DNA of 64,000 nucleotides, taken from contig CM063108.1 of assembly GCA_031841125.1 (NCBI GenBank), forward strand, positions 71,644,344-71,708,343. The letters run 5' to 3'. Positions 37,401-47,876 of this stretch are shown here, one piece after another. Numbering within the stretch: position 1 is the stretch's first letter; each line of letters opens with the position of its first letter. Position numbers and translations under genes: made by a program. The notes beneath the pieces were generated by a model. It was not told where the DNA came from. It saw only the letters and a program-made list of their open reading frames with translations, and searched no databases. The stretch comes from Acanthococcus lagerstroemiae. Taxonomy: Eukaryota > Arthropoda > Insecta > Hemiptera > Eriococcidae.

Positions 37401-40400
37401 CGCCAAAAATTACTATACGACTAAAGAAGATAGAAGACAAATAAACACTAACTAAAGAAGGACCTCAGAATAAATATCAAACCAAGACTACAAAATCCCA
37501 AGATGACTCTTTTCAAACTGAGCTTTTCATCTGAATTTGTGATCCGCTTCCATTTTCAAATGATCTCATATCACGGGGCCTGGGCTCGGAAACACAATGC
37601 AAAAGAGTGTTACAGAAATTTCCAATATTAACTTCCGACGTGCGTAATGGCAATTTTTTAATTTTACCTTGTATTTCTCGTAGGAAATATTAGCTCAACT
37701 ACGGAAGAACCTAGCGAACAAGTGGAGTTTCATCACAGTTCAAGCTGAAGAACAGGTACGTGGTTTTGAGTTCCTAGCTCGGCTCTTAAACGATGGCATA
37801 CTGTGAGGTAGCGGATAATAATTCTTATCTGATAGGTTAACACCACTTAAGAAACTCAATTAGAAGTTGAAGACGTTTTCCGAGACCGTTCCGTGGTGGT
37901 TTTAAAAATTCTAGTTGTATGCAAGGGGACAAGTTATGTATCTCTGAGACGATAGAGGACAGAAAAATGTACCTAGTAGATTTAGCGAAATTTTGCCTTG
38001 TTCAACTCGAAGCGATTCATGTCGGAGTTCGGAAATTCTGATAGGTGCTCTGTATGCGCTGAGGAAGAGGCTCGTAGCATATCTTTGCTCAAATCTAGAG
38101 GGTAGCTCACACATTTTTTTTTCTAATTGATAATACGTAATGACAGAGAGAGCCGTAACAGTGTACTATCATGTATATTCCCGCAGACAGCTAAACGTGA
38201 ATTTGTCACGATAAGCAATATGCATTTGCTAAAGTACCTAAAATTGCATACCTGGTTTGCCGTAAATACGTAGCCTTGCAGCGTGTATACGCGGAACCAT
38301 ACTACTGAGTGTTTAACGAACAAACGCGCACCTATACTTATTTTTGACCGAGAAGTCGGATCAAGGGGCGACGAAATAGTATCTTCATTCGGTAATGTCT
38401 GTTGTTGTTTTTGTTTCGAGTGAAAAAATTCTCACGGGAGCTGGAACGTTCCGCCAATTTTGGATTTTCAATTTAGATATATAAAAAACAAAATATGTAT
38501 TGAAACGGAGTTTTTTTGGGACGCTAATTTCGAATAACTATTAGATTTTTAATTCGGCTTCAATTTCTTGACCCAAAATCTGAATTTTACTCGTAAAATG
38601 CATACTTTTTCTCTTTTTTTTTTTGAAAAATTGAATTGAACATTGAAAATAGGAAATAGGGTCTTCTGGGCCGCTGATTTCAAAAATTATATCAGATTTC
38701 TAATACATTTTCGATTTTTATTTTAAGATATAATTCTCCAATTGAAATTAGCGAAGGAACTTTAAATGAAATGAACATGAGTTGCATCAAAAACCTGATG
38801 ACATTTTCAAAATCCTTTTTAATATTTTGTTCGATTTTTCAAGAAAAAAGTCACGCAGTTGGTCCATTTCACGAGTAAATTTTGAATGTTTGACACGTTC
38901 TTTTTTAAGAATTCTGAGTTGATGGAACATTTCAGTCTCCCATTTTGGAGATAAGAAATTTATTTCACTTAAAAAGAAATGAGACATAATTTACATCCTG
39001 TTTTGTCGTACCTCGATCTGACTTCGTGGTCAAAAATAAAGACAGGGCATCTTATTAGATACCTTGTATGTTCAGCAAGTACAGAAGAGGTCCTTTTTCA
39101 ATGTGATTTGGATTTGTAGGTAATATGAAAATGAATTAGAATTGTATCGTACAGAACTGCCCTCGAACTGCTCTTATAGCACTGAGAAATAAAAATCTTG
39201 TTTTTGAATTGAATTTTTTTCAGTATTGCGAACCGTAACGATAATAGAAATTTTTTTTGACAAAGTACGTGCTTTATGAAATGTTATTACCCAATCAAAT
39301 TAATTTAATTTTGTTTATTCGGTCTGCGCTTAATCGATCATATTTGTTCCGGAAAGTGACTTCAACGTTGATTTCGAAAGTTTCTCTTGGAAACCAAAAT
39401 TCATTTAGAGGTTGAATTAATTATTATTCAAATTTAGGAATTGAAGTACAGACTCCATTTTGGATCTGCTTTCTTTTTAATCTTCAAAGGATGAAAAAAA
39501 AAAAAAAAAATGTATGACGGCATGTAATTGAAGGGCTAGCGCATTTCAAGTGACACCTGGTTGGTGATGCGATGCGGTACCTACTTGTAACAACTTCATG
39601 TTAATTGTACATTATTTTCCAGGTGAAATTAGGTAAAGATCGAAAGAAAGGAGAAAAAATAGTTAGTGATAGTCAAGAAAAGGCCTACTGGCGAGTACAT
39701 CGACCACCTCCTGGGTATTCGAGCAGTTTGGAGCCCGTACCGTTGAGAGCTGGCGCGCCTGCTAGTATTAAAAAGAGACGTAACTCGCAAGACATTAAAA
39801 GAGAGGTGAGTAACATCCTCCGTGTACTAGAAAAGCCGGCGTCTACCTCCTCTGTCGGAGAAAAAAATGTTTGGTGTGTTATCTTTAGGAAAATTCATAA
39901 ATTAGAGAGGTAAATCGGCTGTTTCGAGATCCAGCTGACATGTAAAAACAGACAAAAATAAAAAAAATTGGCATCCCCTTCCCACTCCCGGGGCCAAAAA
40001 ATACGTTCCTATACAGCCAATCAGTCCAACAAACTAACTGGTTGACAGACAAAGAAACTGATACCTAGATAGAAAGATAGCAAGCCTAATAAGTCAAGTC
40101 TAGATTCAGAATCTAATAAAAATTACTAGAATGTTAAATTAAAGGATGCGTGAAATCGCTGACTTACCAGAACTCTAGTAACTTTTACTATAACATTTCT
40201 TTTAAAGAGTTTAAAACGGTTTCAAAATTCTAAAGTGAGTCGTAGAGGATCTTGGTGATCTCTTAAATAGTCATAAAAAATCTTTAACGAGTTTGGAAAA
40301 GCCTAAAAGCGAGTTTTAGTCATTTTTGAACTTTAATGGAGTCTTATAGGAATTGGAAAGGTCTGTACGAGACTTACATATCTCTAGAACAGTATTAAAA

Positions 40401-43400
40401 CGTCATAAACAAATATGGAAGAGCCCTAATGACTCAAATGAATTTGAAAGAGTCTTGAAGGTTCTTATACCACTTTGGAAAAGCCTTGAGGATACGTAAG
40501 TTCGAACGAATAAGTTTAGGAGAGTTGTAAAGCGTTTTAAACATATTTGGAAGGGTTCAGCCGTTACCAAAAGTAGGTATCTTCCGTGTTCCGGCCTGTT
40601 AGTTGTAGACGCCCGTGGCTAAGATATTGAGCTGATGATAGGGATTCAAACGTGAACGAGTCCTAGTGACTCTTACAGAAGTCCCGATGAAGAGCCGGTA
40701 AGTTCTTAAGAGCTTCACACTTTTCGATTTTCAATATTTCGTATGCGACTACGTTTAAATTTTGCATATTTCGTTTGCCAACATCTCATATTTTAGTTTC
40801 ATACGACCTAAGTACTTTATTATCGAACTAAAATTTTGCTGTTACAAAAAAAAAAAACTGTCATTTAATCGTAACTCTACTTCCAAAATGTTCCTAATGA
40901 AATTTAAAAACCTATCGAACTAGCTTATCTATAAGTTTATTTGGTCATCAGCAAAAGAGACCTTTGTTCTAGGATCAATAAAAAACACACACACACACGT
41001 ATTGTATACGAGCGTACATACACAGAATGTAGATACGATAAATCAAACTGTATAACGAGCATTGTCCGCCGCAAATTGGCAAAATGTAGAATTTGCAACC
41101 CTTCATAACGTTGAATAGCCTTATCACAGGACAGTATCGTAATATGAGAACCCGAAACTGAAATTCAAATTGCCAAGCTATACGAAATTCGCCGCGAGTC
41201 AGGTCGAAGTAGAGATGGATGTGCGCGAGTGAAAAACGGATACGAGGTTGAAACTTGAAAGCGAGTTACCGGCGTGAGCTGGGGAAAGTTGGTGACATTT
41301 AAATGAAAATGTATAGAAACAAAAGACGGATGAAAGACCAAGAAATAAACGATCCTCTCAAGTGCCTCGTCGACTCTACCCCAAACGTATATGTATATAC
41401 TGTATAGAGCTGAGCGCAGGCGGCCGGTATTAAATATTTATGGAAATTAAATGCACAAGTTGAATGGCTGAAAACTTTTATTTCGCTGGCTAAGTTTCAA
41501 TCGACGAAATAATACGCTTTTATGTGTTGGTACTCTTTGCTGCAGATCGAATTTCTGAAAAGTTGTGTAGACAGGACGCGCACGAAAGTTTCGGTCGCTT
41601 TGGAAAGTTTAATGCAATTTTCTGATACGTACGCCGAATACGACCCCATGCTAACCCCTGTTCATCCATCGAATCCGTGGATTACCGACGATGTGACGTT
41701 CTGGCATCTGAACAGCTCTTTGTGAGTATAGCGATGAAACATTTAGGTACCTGAGTGTACTTCTGCTCTATCGACACGTCCACATTTAAATGGAACTGCG
41801 ATATCTGTAATGTGAAATCACTAATCCGAAATACCCAATTTTTCATTCTCATTTATAGAGTCGAAATGCCAACTGAAAAGAGAGTAAGGCGGTGGGCTTT
41901 ATCCATGGAGGAATTAGTCGCCGATCCAACAGGTGAGTTGACCGAATCCGAGTTCGGGACGTACACTTACTTCGAGAAGGGGAAATATTCTTAGCACCTC
42001 TGCCGTGTCTCACGGAATCTGTACATATATTTTAGGAGGACATAACTTCCCGAATTCTCTGAACGTGAATAGAATAAACACTGACATTTCAACAAATGCT
42101 CTGTTCCAGGCTTACAGGAATTCACGAATTACCTTCGAAAAGAATACAGTCACGAAAATATTCGATTTTGGATGGCTGCTAATGATTTGCGACGAAGTAG
42201 TCAGTATCTAATACCTCGAAAAGTGAAGCAGATCTACGAGTACGTTGTAAAAATCACCTCAACAACGTACATTTTTTTTATCCGATGTGAATGAAAATAC
42301 GAATATAGCTTACCCATTTTTCAAAAAAAGAAATCCAGAACAAAACCTTGTAGATTATCGAACTTCAAGCCTACAACCTAAGTCGACAAGTATACCTAAC
42401 TGGACCTTTTCATTTTTTCCTTTCGTGAACTCATCATCCCTCCGGGATCACTTATGGTATTCTGAAGAGTTTTGTAGATGCGAAGACGTATCGAAGCGAG
42501 TTTATCATTTTTCAACTACGAAATGTAAATTTTGTCAACCGGGAAAATGTTGAAACTGACAAGCAAATGAAAAGTTTTTCACTCTGTAAGATTAGAGCGA
42601 TTTTGCTAACCAACAAGTTTCCTGAAAAGGACTCCCGTCCTTGATTGCTCACTCGGAAAAGTGCGGTGAAGTATAAATATATTTAACTTTGACAAACATG
42701 GTGATTGCGAATACTTACTTGAAAATAGTAATTATTTTAAGTATTTCGGAAAATGTCTGACGTATAATAACAGACTAGGAAATATCAGTAACGTACGATA
42801 CTGCCGGAAGGGAAAGTTTCTCGTTTGCCCGAGAAGAGTTCTGAAATTTTAAATTTTGATGATCCACCTAACTAGGAATTGTCATTTTAGAATAAAAATC
42901 ATTTCTATAAGATTTTAATAAAAAATATTCAAATAATTTCGGTTTTGACCAAGGAGCTGAAATTTGGGACAATTTAAATATTATCTAAGATCTTCCGCTT
43001 ACATAAAAATCTTTAAAATTCTTCTAGACTTGAGACCCTCCGGAAATTCATTAAGACAACTGCTGGCATTAAAGTTAAAACATTTGCAGCTTTTAGAGAT
43101 CTGTTTCAGGTTAGCTACGATTCTTTTTAGACTACTACAAATGTGATTCGAACTCTTTCAGACTTACTCGAGACCTTTGAAACTTATTCAGACATATGGT
43201 TAAGACTTATCCGGACAAAACTTAAAATATTAACCGAACCGTAAATCTATAAAATTGGTTTTACGTGTACCGTGACATGTCCGTCTCAACATTTTTGATT
43301 AACCGGCACTGAAACTCTTCATTATTAACTACCTCTGTTCATTTTTGTTACCTGCTCCTAGAAGCAAACTGCGGGATGAAACTGCGAAAATTTTCCTGTT

Positions 43401-46400
43401 TCAGATTTTCATTGTTAGGGCTGCCGAATTTCGAGAGATTTCATCGATTAAAATTTCAATGACGAGCATTTCATTCGCTTTTTGTCAGTTTTCTTATTCT
43501 AATTCCATCATCGATGCTCCTTATCACCCTATTTTTTTGTATCTTCCCTTTTCATTTCTGTCCTTCAGGTCCTTGTATTCCTTTTTAAGCAGTTGAGTTG
43601 ACGGGATTATAGTTAAGCTTTAAAATAAAAAACCTCTTCAATGACTTACAACAATCAAAGTTTGAACTTGGAAATTTTACCCAATTCAAGAGTCATAATG
43701 CGATCTATAATTCAACCTACTTTTACAGTCTCTTTAATTCGTCTTAAATATGCTGGCGCTGACGCTGACGCTGATTGCACTTCAGTACACAATATTTCTT
43801 CGTGTCTACTGAAGTCTTAAGAACATCAAGTGTTTAGAGTGTTAGCACTTCTAACTGGAGTTGAGCATTTCGTGGAAGTGAATCTGGAAGTGATCAAATT
43901 CAGTTTCCCCATTTTCCCCTTCCGTCGACATTAACTTCTTAATTGATGGGGTGATTGCAGATAATATTCACGAAACAGTAGAAAGGGTGACTCACCAGAG
44001 ACTGTACATGTACACCTACATAATGTATCAGTTGATATCGATCTAAATAATACTCGTATATTACAGAACATTACCACCGGTCGCTCTTCAGTTGACAATA
44101 GAAGTAATTTATTATTATTGCGTTTTTTCATTTTCAAAAGACTAATAATCACATGCACGGATTTTACAGCGAATTTCTGGCGCCCGGAGCTCCTTGTGAA
44201 GTCAATATAGACAGCAAGACTATGGAAAAAACGCAAATAGAACTGAAAAATCCTAGCAGGTTCACCTTCGATTCTGCTGCCGAGCACGTTTACACGCTTC
44301 TATTAAAAAAAGACTGTTACCCGCGATTCATTCGCTCAGAGCATTACAAAAGCCTTTTAGCCGCTGGTATACAACCCACTGGTAAAAAGAAATTCGAGTA
44401 AGTATCGAAAAAGTTTACTGCTTATTCTTGTAGATTGCTGAATGATCTGTTGATGCGATTAACTTATTTTGCCGCAGCTTTTTCGGATTCGGCGGAGTAC
44501 AAGCGAAAGTGAAAAATCCTGCCAACGTTAAACCTCTCACGAGCGGCCTGCAGACTCAGCAAAATCATCCGTCTACCAGTGGCACTGCAATGAATATTTC
44601 GAAACGGAGAGGTAGTGACAGAAGTCTTTCCGGATCTACGCATGAGTTGGCTGTTCCGAGTAAAGGCGTGCATTCTCACAGTCAGTCTAATATCACTGAT
44701 ATTGCCAGCAGGTATCTAAAATCTCAACTTCTCTAGTATTAGTTCTGATTAAATTTGTGAGTTGGCGGCTCAGTGTAACTGGCCACAAAGGCAGAGTTTT
44801 CATAAGACGGTTTCAGCCGAAGGCGTAAACTTTGAGAAAAACGCATTCTGTTATGCAAAAAAGACCTGAATATTTTTTCTTCTCGCAGAAACTATCTTAG
44901 TTACCACTGGTAGGATGGTATACTTACGTTAGCTACAGGGGGTAAAATATTAAGGTCGCCCAGAATGGTCCAGTTACATTTCACTTGCCATATCTGTACC
45001 TACCTCTCTTGCATCGACTTTTCGTATGAGACTAAGTGACAGACTATGTTACCAGGCTACGTGAGTAGTAAAGAACCTCTTACCACTTCAGAAGTTGCGA
45101 TTGAGTCTTCATGAATTATGGAAGGGGTAGATTTCGTAAATTTTTATTATTTATTTTTCTTCGCAGTAGGCCACTTTTCCGGCCAGCACGTCGTAAACCT
45201 TTCAGGCCGTGGTGCATTTGTCCCCTTGCTCTCCTAGCCAGTCCGCCCTGACTAATAACAGTGATCTTAATTGAAATATCAGTAACGTTTCTATTTTTCT
45301 TGCTTCTGTAACTGAGCAACCTTCAAAGAACTCTATTTATTCCTTCCAGTTACGTTCCTAGTCGAAATATTTAGTAACTTTTTGATTTTTCCTGCTTCCT
45401 CGTACTGAATTCTGCCACTGATATAGCCAACCGATAACATTCTCGAGAGCATTTTCAATGTATCGCCGATAAGAATGAACAGAACATTACTTTTACTATC
45501 ACGAAGGTCTGGTTTCTACTTCAGTGATTGCTATGAACCTGACTATCAATTTCTGTGTAATAATTCCCCATCCAGTGCCAGTTTTACCTTAGGTCTTCAC
45601 ATATTTGTTCATTTAACTTGGAGATTCGTCCAATTATGTCGTAAAAAGTTGACCAATGTTCTTTTATTTATTCACAGAGAAGTTGGCGAAGGTGTGGAGA
45701 AATTGGGTGACGAAGTATGTCCGTGGGACTTCCCAGAGCCACCAGAACGTCATCGATTACAGCCATCTCCTTCAGTCGCTGAAGATATGCTAACCGCGGA
45801 TCACGCGGCTACTGCGTCGACGTCGCGTAAAAACTCGACTTTTTTCGACTCTAGCTCTTCGTCAGACGTTAGCATGTCCGTAGTCGCCGAGGTGACTGAG
45901 CGCTTGAAAAGGACTTGTGGCCTGCATGAAACCATAAGTCGCTTCAGCAGACGCTCTTCCTCGGCTGCCAACTCGAATAAGCAGGCAGACAGTACCAGAC
46001 CGTCGGTTTCATCTACCGAAGACCTGACGGCGACGCCGTTCAGGTCTTTCGATTCGAACCCGCCTGGTTCCAGTGACAAGGAAAGCGGTCCTGCCGAAGA
46101 TGCTACCCCGCCGGTCTCTCACTCACGTAGACGCTCTATCACCGCTCTGATTGGTCGTAAACAGTCGACCAGTAACACGACTCCGTTGATTAGCGTCAGC
46201 TCGGTTTCCGAGCAGAGCGAAGAAAAAGCGACTTTGGCGGAGGCAAGCTGTAGTACTGCCAAGACGTCCAGAAGCCAGGAGGTGGATAAGATAACGACGA
46301 CGACAACTCTGAGTTTGAGAAAAGCAGAATCGATGGAAGTCAACGCGGAAAAGTCTGGTTCTCCGATCGTTGCTTCCACAAGCAGAGATTTAAAGACTGA

Positions 46401-46470
46401 CCAGGGAAATGATAAACCTGCCGATCCAGCCAGTTCACCTAATGAAGTATGTCCGTGGGAGGATGAGTGA
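28362..46470 (+). CDS. RGS7: R7-family regulator of G-protein signalling (RGS6/7 type)
   Basis: Twelve exons join in phase to 2268 coding bases (755 residues): 28362-28458, 33729-33779, 35023-35132, 35263-35382, 37684-37755, 39623-39805, 41546-41721, 41859-41932, 42110-42239, 44170-44397, 44478-44711, 45678-46470. By homology it is a GTPase-activating protein for Gi/o subunits, working as an obligate dimer with G-beta-5. Domains: DEP about residues 8-80, DEP helical extension 85-205, GGL 212-270 (with NPWITDD), RGS about 278-405. The RGS Gα-contact residues are kept (SHENIRFW, EVNIDSK, YPRFIRS). Residues 492-755 are a Ser/Thr-rich tail with VCPW at 505-508 and 749-752, not found in vertebrate RGS7. 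Residue 1 is the Met at the start of the first recognised exon; vertebrate RGS7 has about 30 residues before it, so a 5' exon may be missing. RGS6 versus RGS7 cannot be separated here. Confidence 0.95.
29880..30250 (+). repeat. Degenerate AGACTTGTTTAAGACT-type block
   Basis: Words such as 'aagactctctcaggcttg', 'ttaaagactgtttgcc' and 'ttcaagatacttccagat' recur. It is the same dispersed family as at 8990-9660 and sits in RGS intron 1. Confidence 0.5.
31062..31228. mobile_element. Hairpin element, copy A (167 bp)
   Basis: A nearly complete palindrome. The left arm starts 'agctctataacttcgtg' and the right arm ends with its reverse complement, with about 85-90% arm identity. Each arm carries CCGCCATTTTG about 40 bp from the end. 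The centre holds 'ccgtggatgccgaattgac' and its imperfect inverse. It shares centre and frame with copies at 56281 and 56461, but the rest of the arm differs. It has no coding potential and lies in RGS intron 1, so it would be transcribed with the gene and could fold. Confidence 0.85.
33729..33779 (+). CDS. RGS7: RGS exon 2, DEP core
   Basis: A 51-base exon encoding YDVIEWLMERLRVDDP, the helix that corresponds to SDIVQWLIKNLTIEDP in RGS7. TTCGCAG acceptor and GTACGT donor; phase fits both neighbours. Confidence 0.93.
33876..33997 (+). repeat. GGTAC/CGGTA-rich minisatellite
   Basis: Degenerate units like 'tggtactcggta', 'accggtacaccg', 'gcggtactcggtag' and 'gacggtcgacggtacc' recur about every 10-12 bp. 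The region is much richer in CpG than the surrounding intron. Confidence 0.65.
34473..34492 (+). repeat. (GACA)n microsatellite
   Basis: About five uninterrupted copies of the tetramer ACAG inside RGS intron 2. Confidence 0.85.
35023..35132 (+). CDS. RGS7: RGS exon 3, end of DEP domain
   Basis: Encodes VEAVNIANQLCHYGYFFPVS followed by DSKNLVVKDDGSLYRFQ, closely matching the DEP beta-hairpin of R7 proteins. Ends in phase 0 at GTAGGC. Confidence 0.95.
35263..35382 (+). CDS. RGS7: RGS exon 4, DEP helical extension
   Basis: Encodes IPYYWPSHQTKNPDNVDYAI and FLVKRNLRNKQRHGLEDFEV, the PYFWPS..NTDYAVYLCKR region of RGS7. It is followed by GTAATG, a weak but acceptable donor. Confidence 0.95.
35913..36163. 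mobile_element. Possible 250-bp MITE with AGTGTTGGCAAA ends
   Basis: The left end AGTGTTGGCAAA and the right end (reverse complement AGTGTCGGCAAA) match at 11 of 12 positions. The interior repeats 'gtaaattacc'-like words on both strands. No clear target duplication was found, so the borders are provisional. Confidence 0.4.
36276..36536 (+). pseudogene. Possible Penelope-like retroelement fragment
   Basis: The frame reads FGKHCNDQAHNNHKLTEKYK, ILLIENNTRKIKKTKYLEII and NLINATANFQSENLFKLIIE. This resembles the C-terminal end of GIY-YIG endonuclease regions in Penelope-like elements (H..HN, an ILL.EN..K core, then N.LIN..NF). The match is by pattern memory only, the catalytic GIY-YIG start is absent, and there is no reverse transcriptase nearby. 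It sits in RGS intron 4. Confidence 0.35.
37684..37755 (+). CDS. RGS7: RGS exon 5
   Basis: A 72-base phase-0 exon encoding EILAQLRKNLANKWSFITVQ and AEEQ. This matches the [20 protein letters not shown] helix of RGS7. Confidence 0.94.
37756..39622 (+). other. RGS intron 5
   Basis: A 1.87-kb intron. At 38430-38760 it has a diverged forward unit of the ~120-bp dispersed repeat ('gggacgctaatttcgaataa'). There is an A-run at 39493-39510. No exon was seen. Confidence 0.75.
39623..39805 (+). CDS. RGS7: RGS exon 6, linker to GGL
   Basis: Encodes VKLGKDRKKGEKIVSDSQEK, then AYWRVHRPPPGYSSSLEPVP (the DSQERAFWDVHRPVPG motif of R7 proteins), and a basic IKKRRNSQDIKREV end. The frame runs open past the GTGAGT donor, so exon retention would give a short read-through product. 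Confidence 0.94.
39806..41545 (+). other. RGS intron 6 with reverse AGACTTGTT-type block
   Basis: From 40200 to 40580 the intron holds the degenerate family in reverse ('aaagagtcttgaaggttctt', 'aagagtttggaaaagcc'). A short (CA)n lies at 40985-40998. The remainder is unremarkable. Confidence 0.6.
41546..41721 (+). CDS. RGS7: RGS exon 7, GGL domain
   Basis: Encodes the G-gamma-like domain. The helix FLKSCVDRTRTKVSVALESL is followed by MQFSDTYAEYDPMLTPVHPS and NPWITDDVTFWHL. The NPW segment is the conserved G-beta-5 contact of R7 proteins. Ends TT before GTGAGT. Confidence 0.95.
41859..41932 (+). CDS. RGS7: RGS exon 8, entry to RGS domain
   Basis: Encodes VEMPTEKRVRRWALSMEELV and ADPTG, equal to QQRVKRWGFGMDEALKDPVG in RGS7. 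Acceptor TTTATAG, donor GTGAGT. Confidence 0.95.
42110..42239 (+). CDS. RGS7: RGS exon 9, RGS domain
   Basis: Encodes LQEFTNYLRKEYSHENIRFW and MAANDLRRSSQYLIPRKVKQ. The ENIRFW core contains the conserved Asn that touches the Gα switch regions in RGS domains. Ends GA before GTACGT. Confidence 0.95.
42240..44169 (+). other. RGS intron 9
   Basis: A 1.9-kb intron, with a small degenerate AGACTTGTT-type block at 43010-43215 and a short GCTGAC repetition near 43750. Open frames here show no conserved features. Confidence 0.7.
44170..44397 (+). CDS. RGS7: RGS exon 10, RGS domain end
   Basis: Encodes EFLAPGAPCEVNIDSKTMEK, then ELKNPSRFTFDSAAEHVYTL and DCYPRFIRSEHYKSLLAAG. These match the second half of the RGS box almost residue by residue. 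Donor GTAAGT after TTC GA. Confidence 0.95.
44478..44711 (+). CDS. RGS7: RGS exon 11, C-terminal tail
   Basis: Starts after GCCGCAG with DFFGFGGVQAKVKNPANVKP and continues Ser/Gln-rich to NITDIASR. The donor CAG-GTATCT is not ideal, but phase 2 fits the next exon. If it is not used, the frame ends at TAG 44734-44736 after seven more residues, giving a short isoform. Confidence 0.85.
45167..45251 (+). CDS. RGS7: Possible alternative last RGS exon
   Basis: A strong pyrimidine-rich acceptor (ttatttttcttcgcag) precedes a GC-rich stretch. Joined in phase to exon 11, it would read SRPLFRPARRKPFRPWCICP plus eight residues and a TGA at 45249-45251. No homology was recognised. Composition differs from the surrounding AT-rich intron, which is the main argument for it. 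It would replace the VCPW-containing tail. It could equally be a pseudo-exon. Confidence 0.25.
45678..46470 (+). CDS. RGS7: RGS exon 12, Ser/Thr-rich tail with two VCPW motifs
   Basis: A single long exon of 793 bases with a TTCACAG acceptor. It opens with EVGEGVEKLGDEVCPWDFPE and closes with NEVCPWEDE before TGA 46468-46470. Between them is a low-complexity acidic Ser/Thr-rich region with basic patches (SRRRSITALIGRKQS). Codon use is GC-richer than the flanks and the frame is open throughout, so it is very likely coding. The open frame extends upstream to 45475, but that part is intron. GTGAGT overlaps the stop (46466-46471), so a further exon cannot be excluded. Confidence 0.9.
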
Positions 46471-46999
46471 GTAATTTATTGTTCCTTTTTAACACGTGTA
46501 GTTAGAGAATTTACTATTATTGCCTTCAAGTTTCAGAACGCTTGATTCACTCGACATGTTGTCAATAGCCATATTATTGGTATCTGGAAAATGTACGTCC
46601 ATTTTTGAAATTTTCTGAAACTAAACAGGGGCTAAAGCAAAAGTAGCACTGCTGCTGCTTCTAATGTAGTTGCAAAAGTATGATTTAGTTGTTCACAGTG
46701 TAGTAGAATGTGGCTTTTCCAATCCAGAGATCCCTGTAAAAAAAAAAAAAAAAAAAAAAAAAATGGACCTACGTTTTCTTGCTAGACGAAAGACGAAAAT
46801 GTGTTCACGATCAGAATTGTTAAGAAAAATTACAGAAATGGACTGTAAATTGTAGAAAAATATAAGACACGAGAAAACACTGACGCAATAGTGATAACGC
46901 TAGGAAATAGGTATTGTCAAAGTGATTGTCAATGTGTGCAATCGTATCGTTAACTTTAACCGATTGCCTATGTCTTAACGAATCTTACCAGTCTAGTCA

Positions 47000-47005
47000 A
47001 ATAAA
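47000..47005 (+). promoter_or_regulatory. Candidate poly-A signal after the RGS stop
   Basis: AATAAA about 530 bp after the stop codon at 46470, the first perfect hexamer of a plausible 3' UTR. The stretch between includes a pure A-run at 46740-46762. Other hexamers follow further down, so the real 3' end is not fixed. Confidence 0.3.
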
Positions 47006-47738
47006 TTAGACGTAAAAACCATGCAATTAAAAAAAAAACTGCATTAAAAACTGTTTTGTAATTGCATTTAGAATACTCTCTTAGTACATACCAATCGCAG
47101 AAAACTCTCCGTGCAAGATTATAGGTTGCTTCCTCCAACAGATGGTCGAACGTGTTACAAATTTCAGTTTCTTTAAATAATTTTCTCGTAAGATGGGATG
47201 TGGGGAGATACGTAGATAAGAGCGCTTAAAATAAATTTACTGGGAAATTGCGACAAATTTAGCTTCCTTGTAACTTTTCTTTAGGTGTAATAAAAGGGAC
47301 GCCGCGGAAAAGTCAAATTAGCCTCCTGTCTTATTCTGGTGTTTTGCTTGTATACTTAGGTAGGTATAATGGGCGAGAATATGGAATTTTAGAGGGTTTT
47401 TTAACCGATTTTTCGGAGAAAAGGGAGGTTTTTTTTTTTATTGAGCTCTGGGATTATATACGAGTATCAGGGGTGTATTCCATGCCTGTTAATTCAACCT
47501 CTGTGTGTTATCAGAATTATCAGTGATCTTTCTTTGATTCTTTGATTGCTGCAACAATAATGTTAGCTATTTTTCCTTATTCTCTATAATTTTTTCTTTC
47601 GAGTTGCACAGCGGTGGTTTGATCTTTCATGCGTCCGTATCTTTAAATTTTTTACTTACTTATATCTGCTCATTCTTACATGTTTCATACTTGGTAGTAC
47701 AAGTACGTACCGTAAACCAGGTGAAGCGGGCCACTGGT

Positions 47739-47844
47739 CAGACCCGTAGCTAACCGCTTATGTGTGCCAGGGCATTTGATTATTCAACCAGGGCATAGGC
47801 CATAAAGGTACAACATAATTTTTTTTTTTACTTTAAGCTGTTTC

Positions 47845-47876
<32 letters not shown>

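Larger units (their letters stand above)
35383..37683 (+). other. RGS intron 4
   Basis: A 2.3-kb intron carrying a small inverted-repeat element (35913-36163), a retroelement-like coding scrap (36276-36536) and a reverse unit of the ~120-bp dispersed repeat (36720-36990). Confidence 0.8.

Noticed and set aside
45475..45677. Upstream part of the 331-codon frame starting at 45475
   Set aside because: The frame is open, but a phase-matched acceptor at 45677 and the jump in codon quality show that coding begins at 45678.
45801..46379. - strand frames of 86-92 codons in RGS exon 12
   Set aside because: They lie opposite the coding strand and arise because GC-richer coding DNA has few stops.
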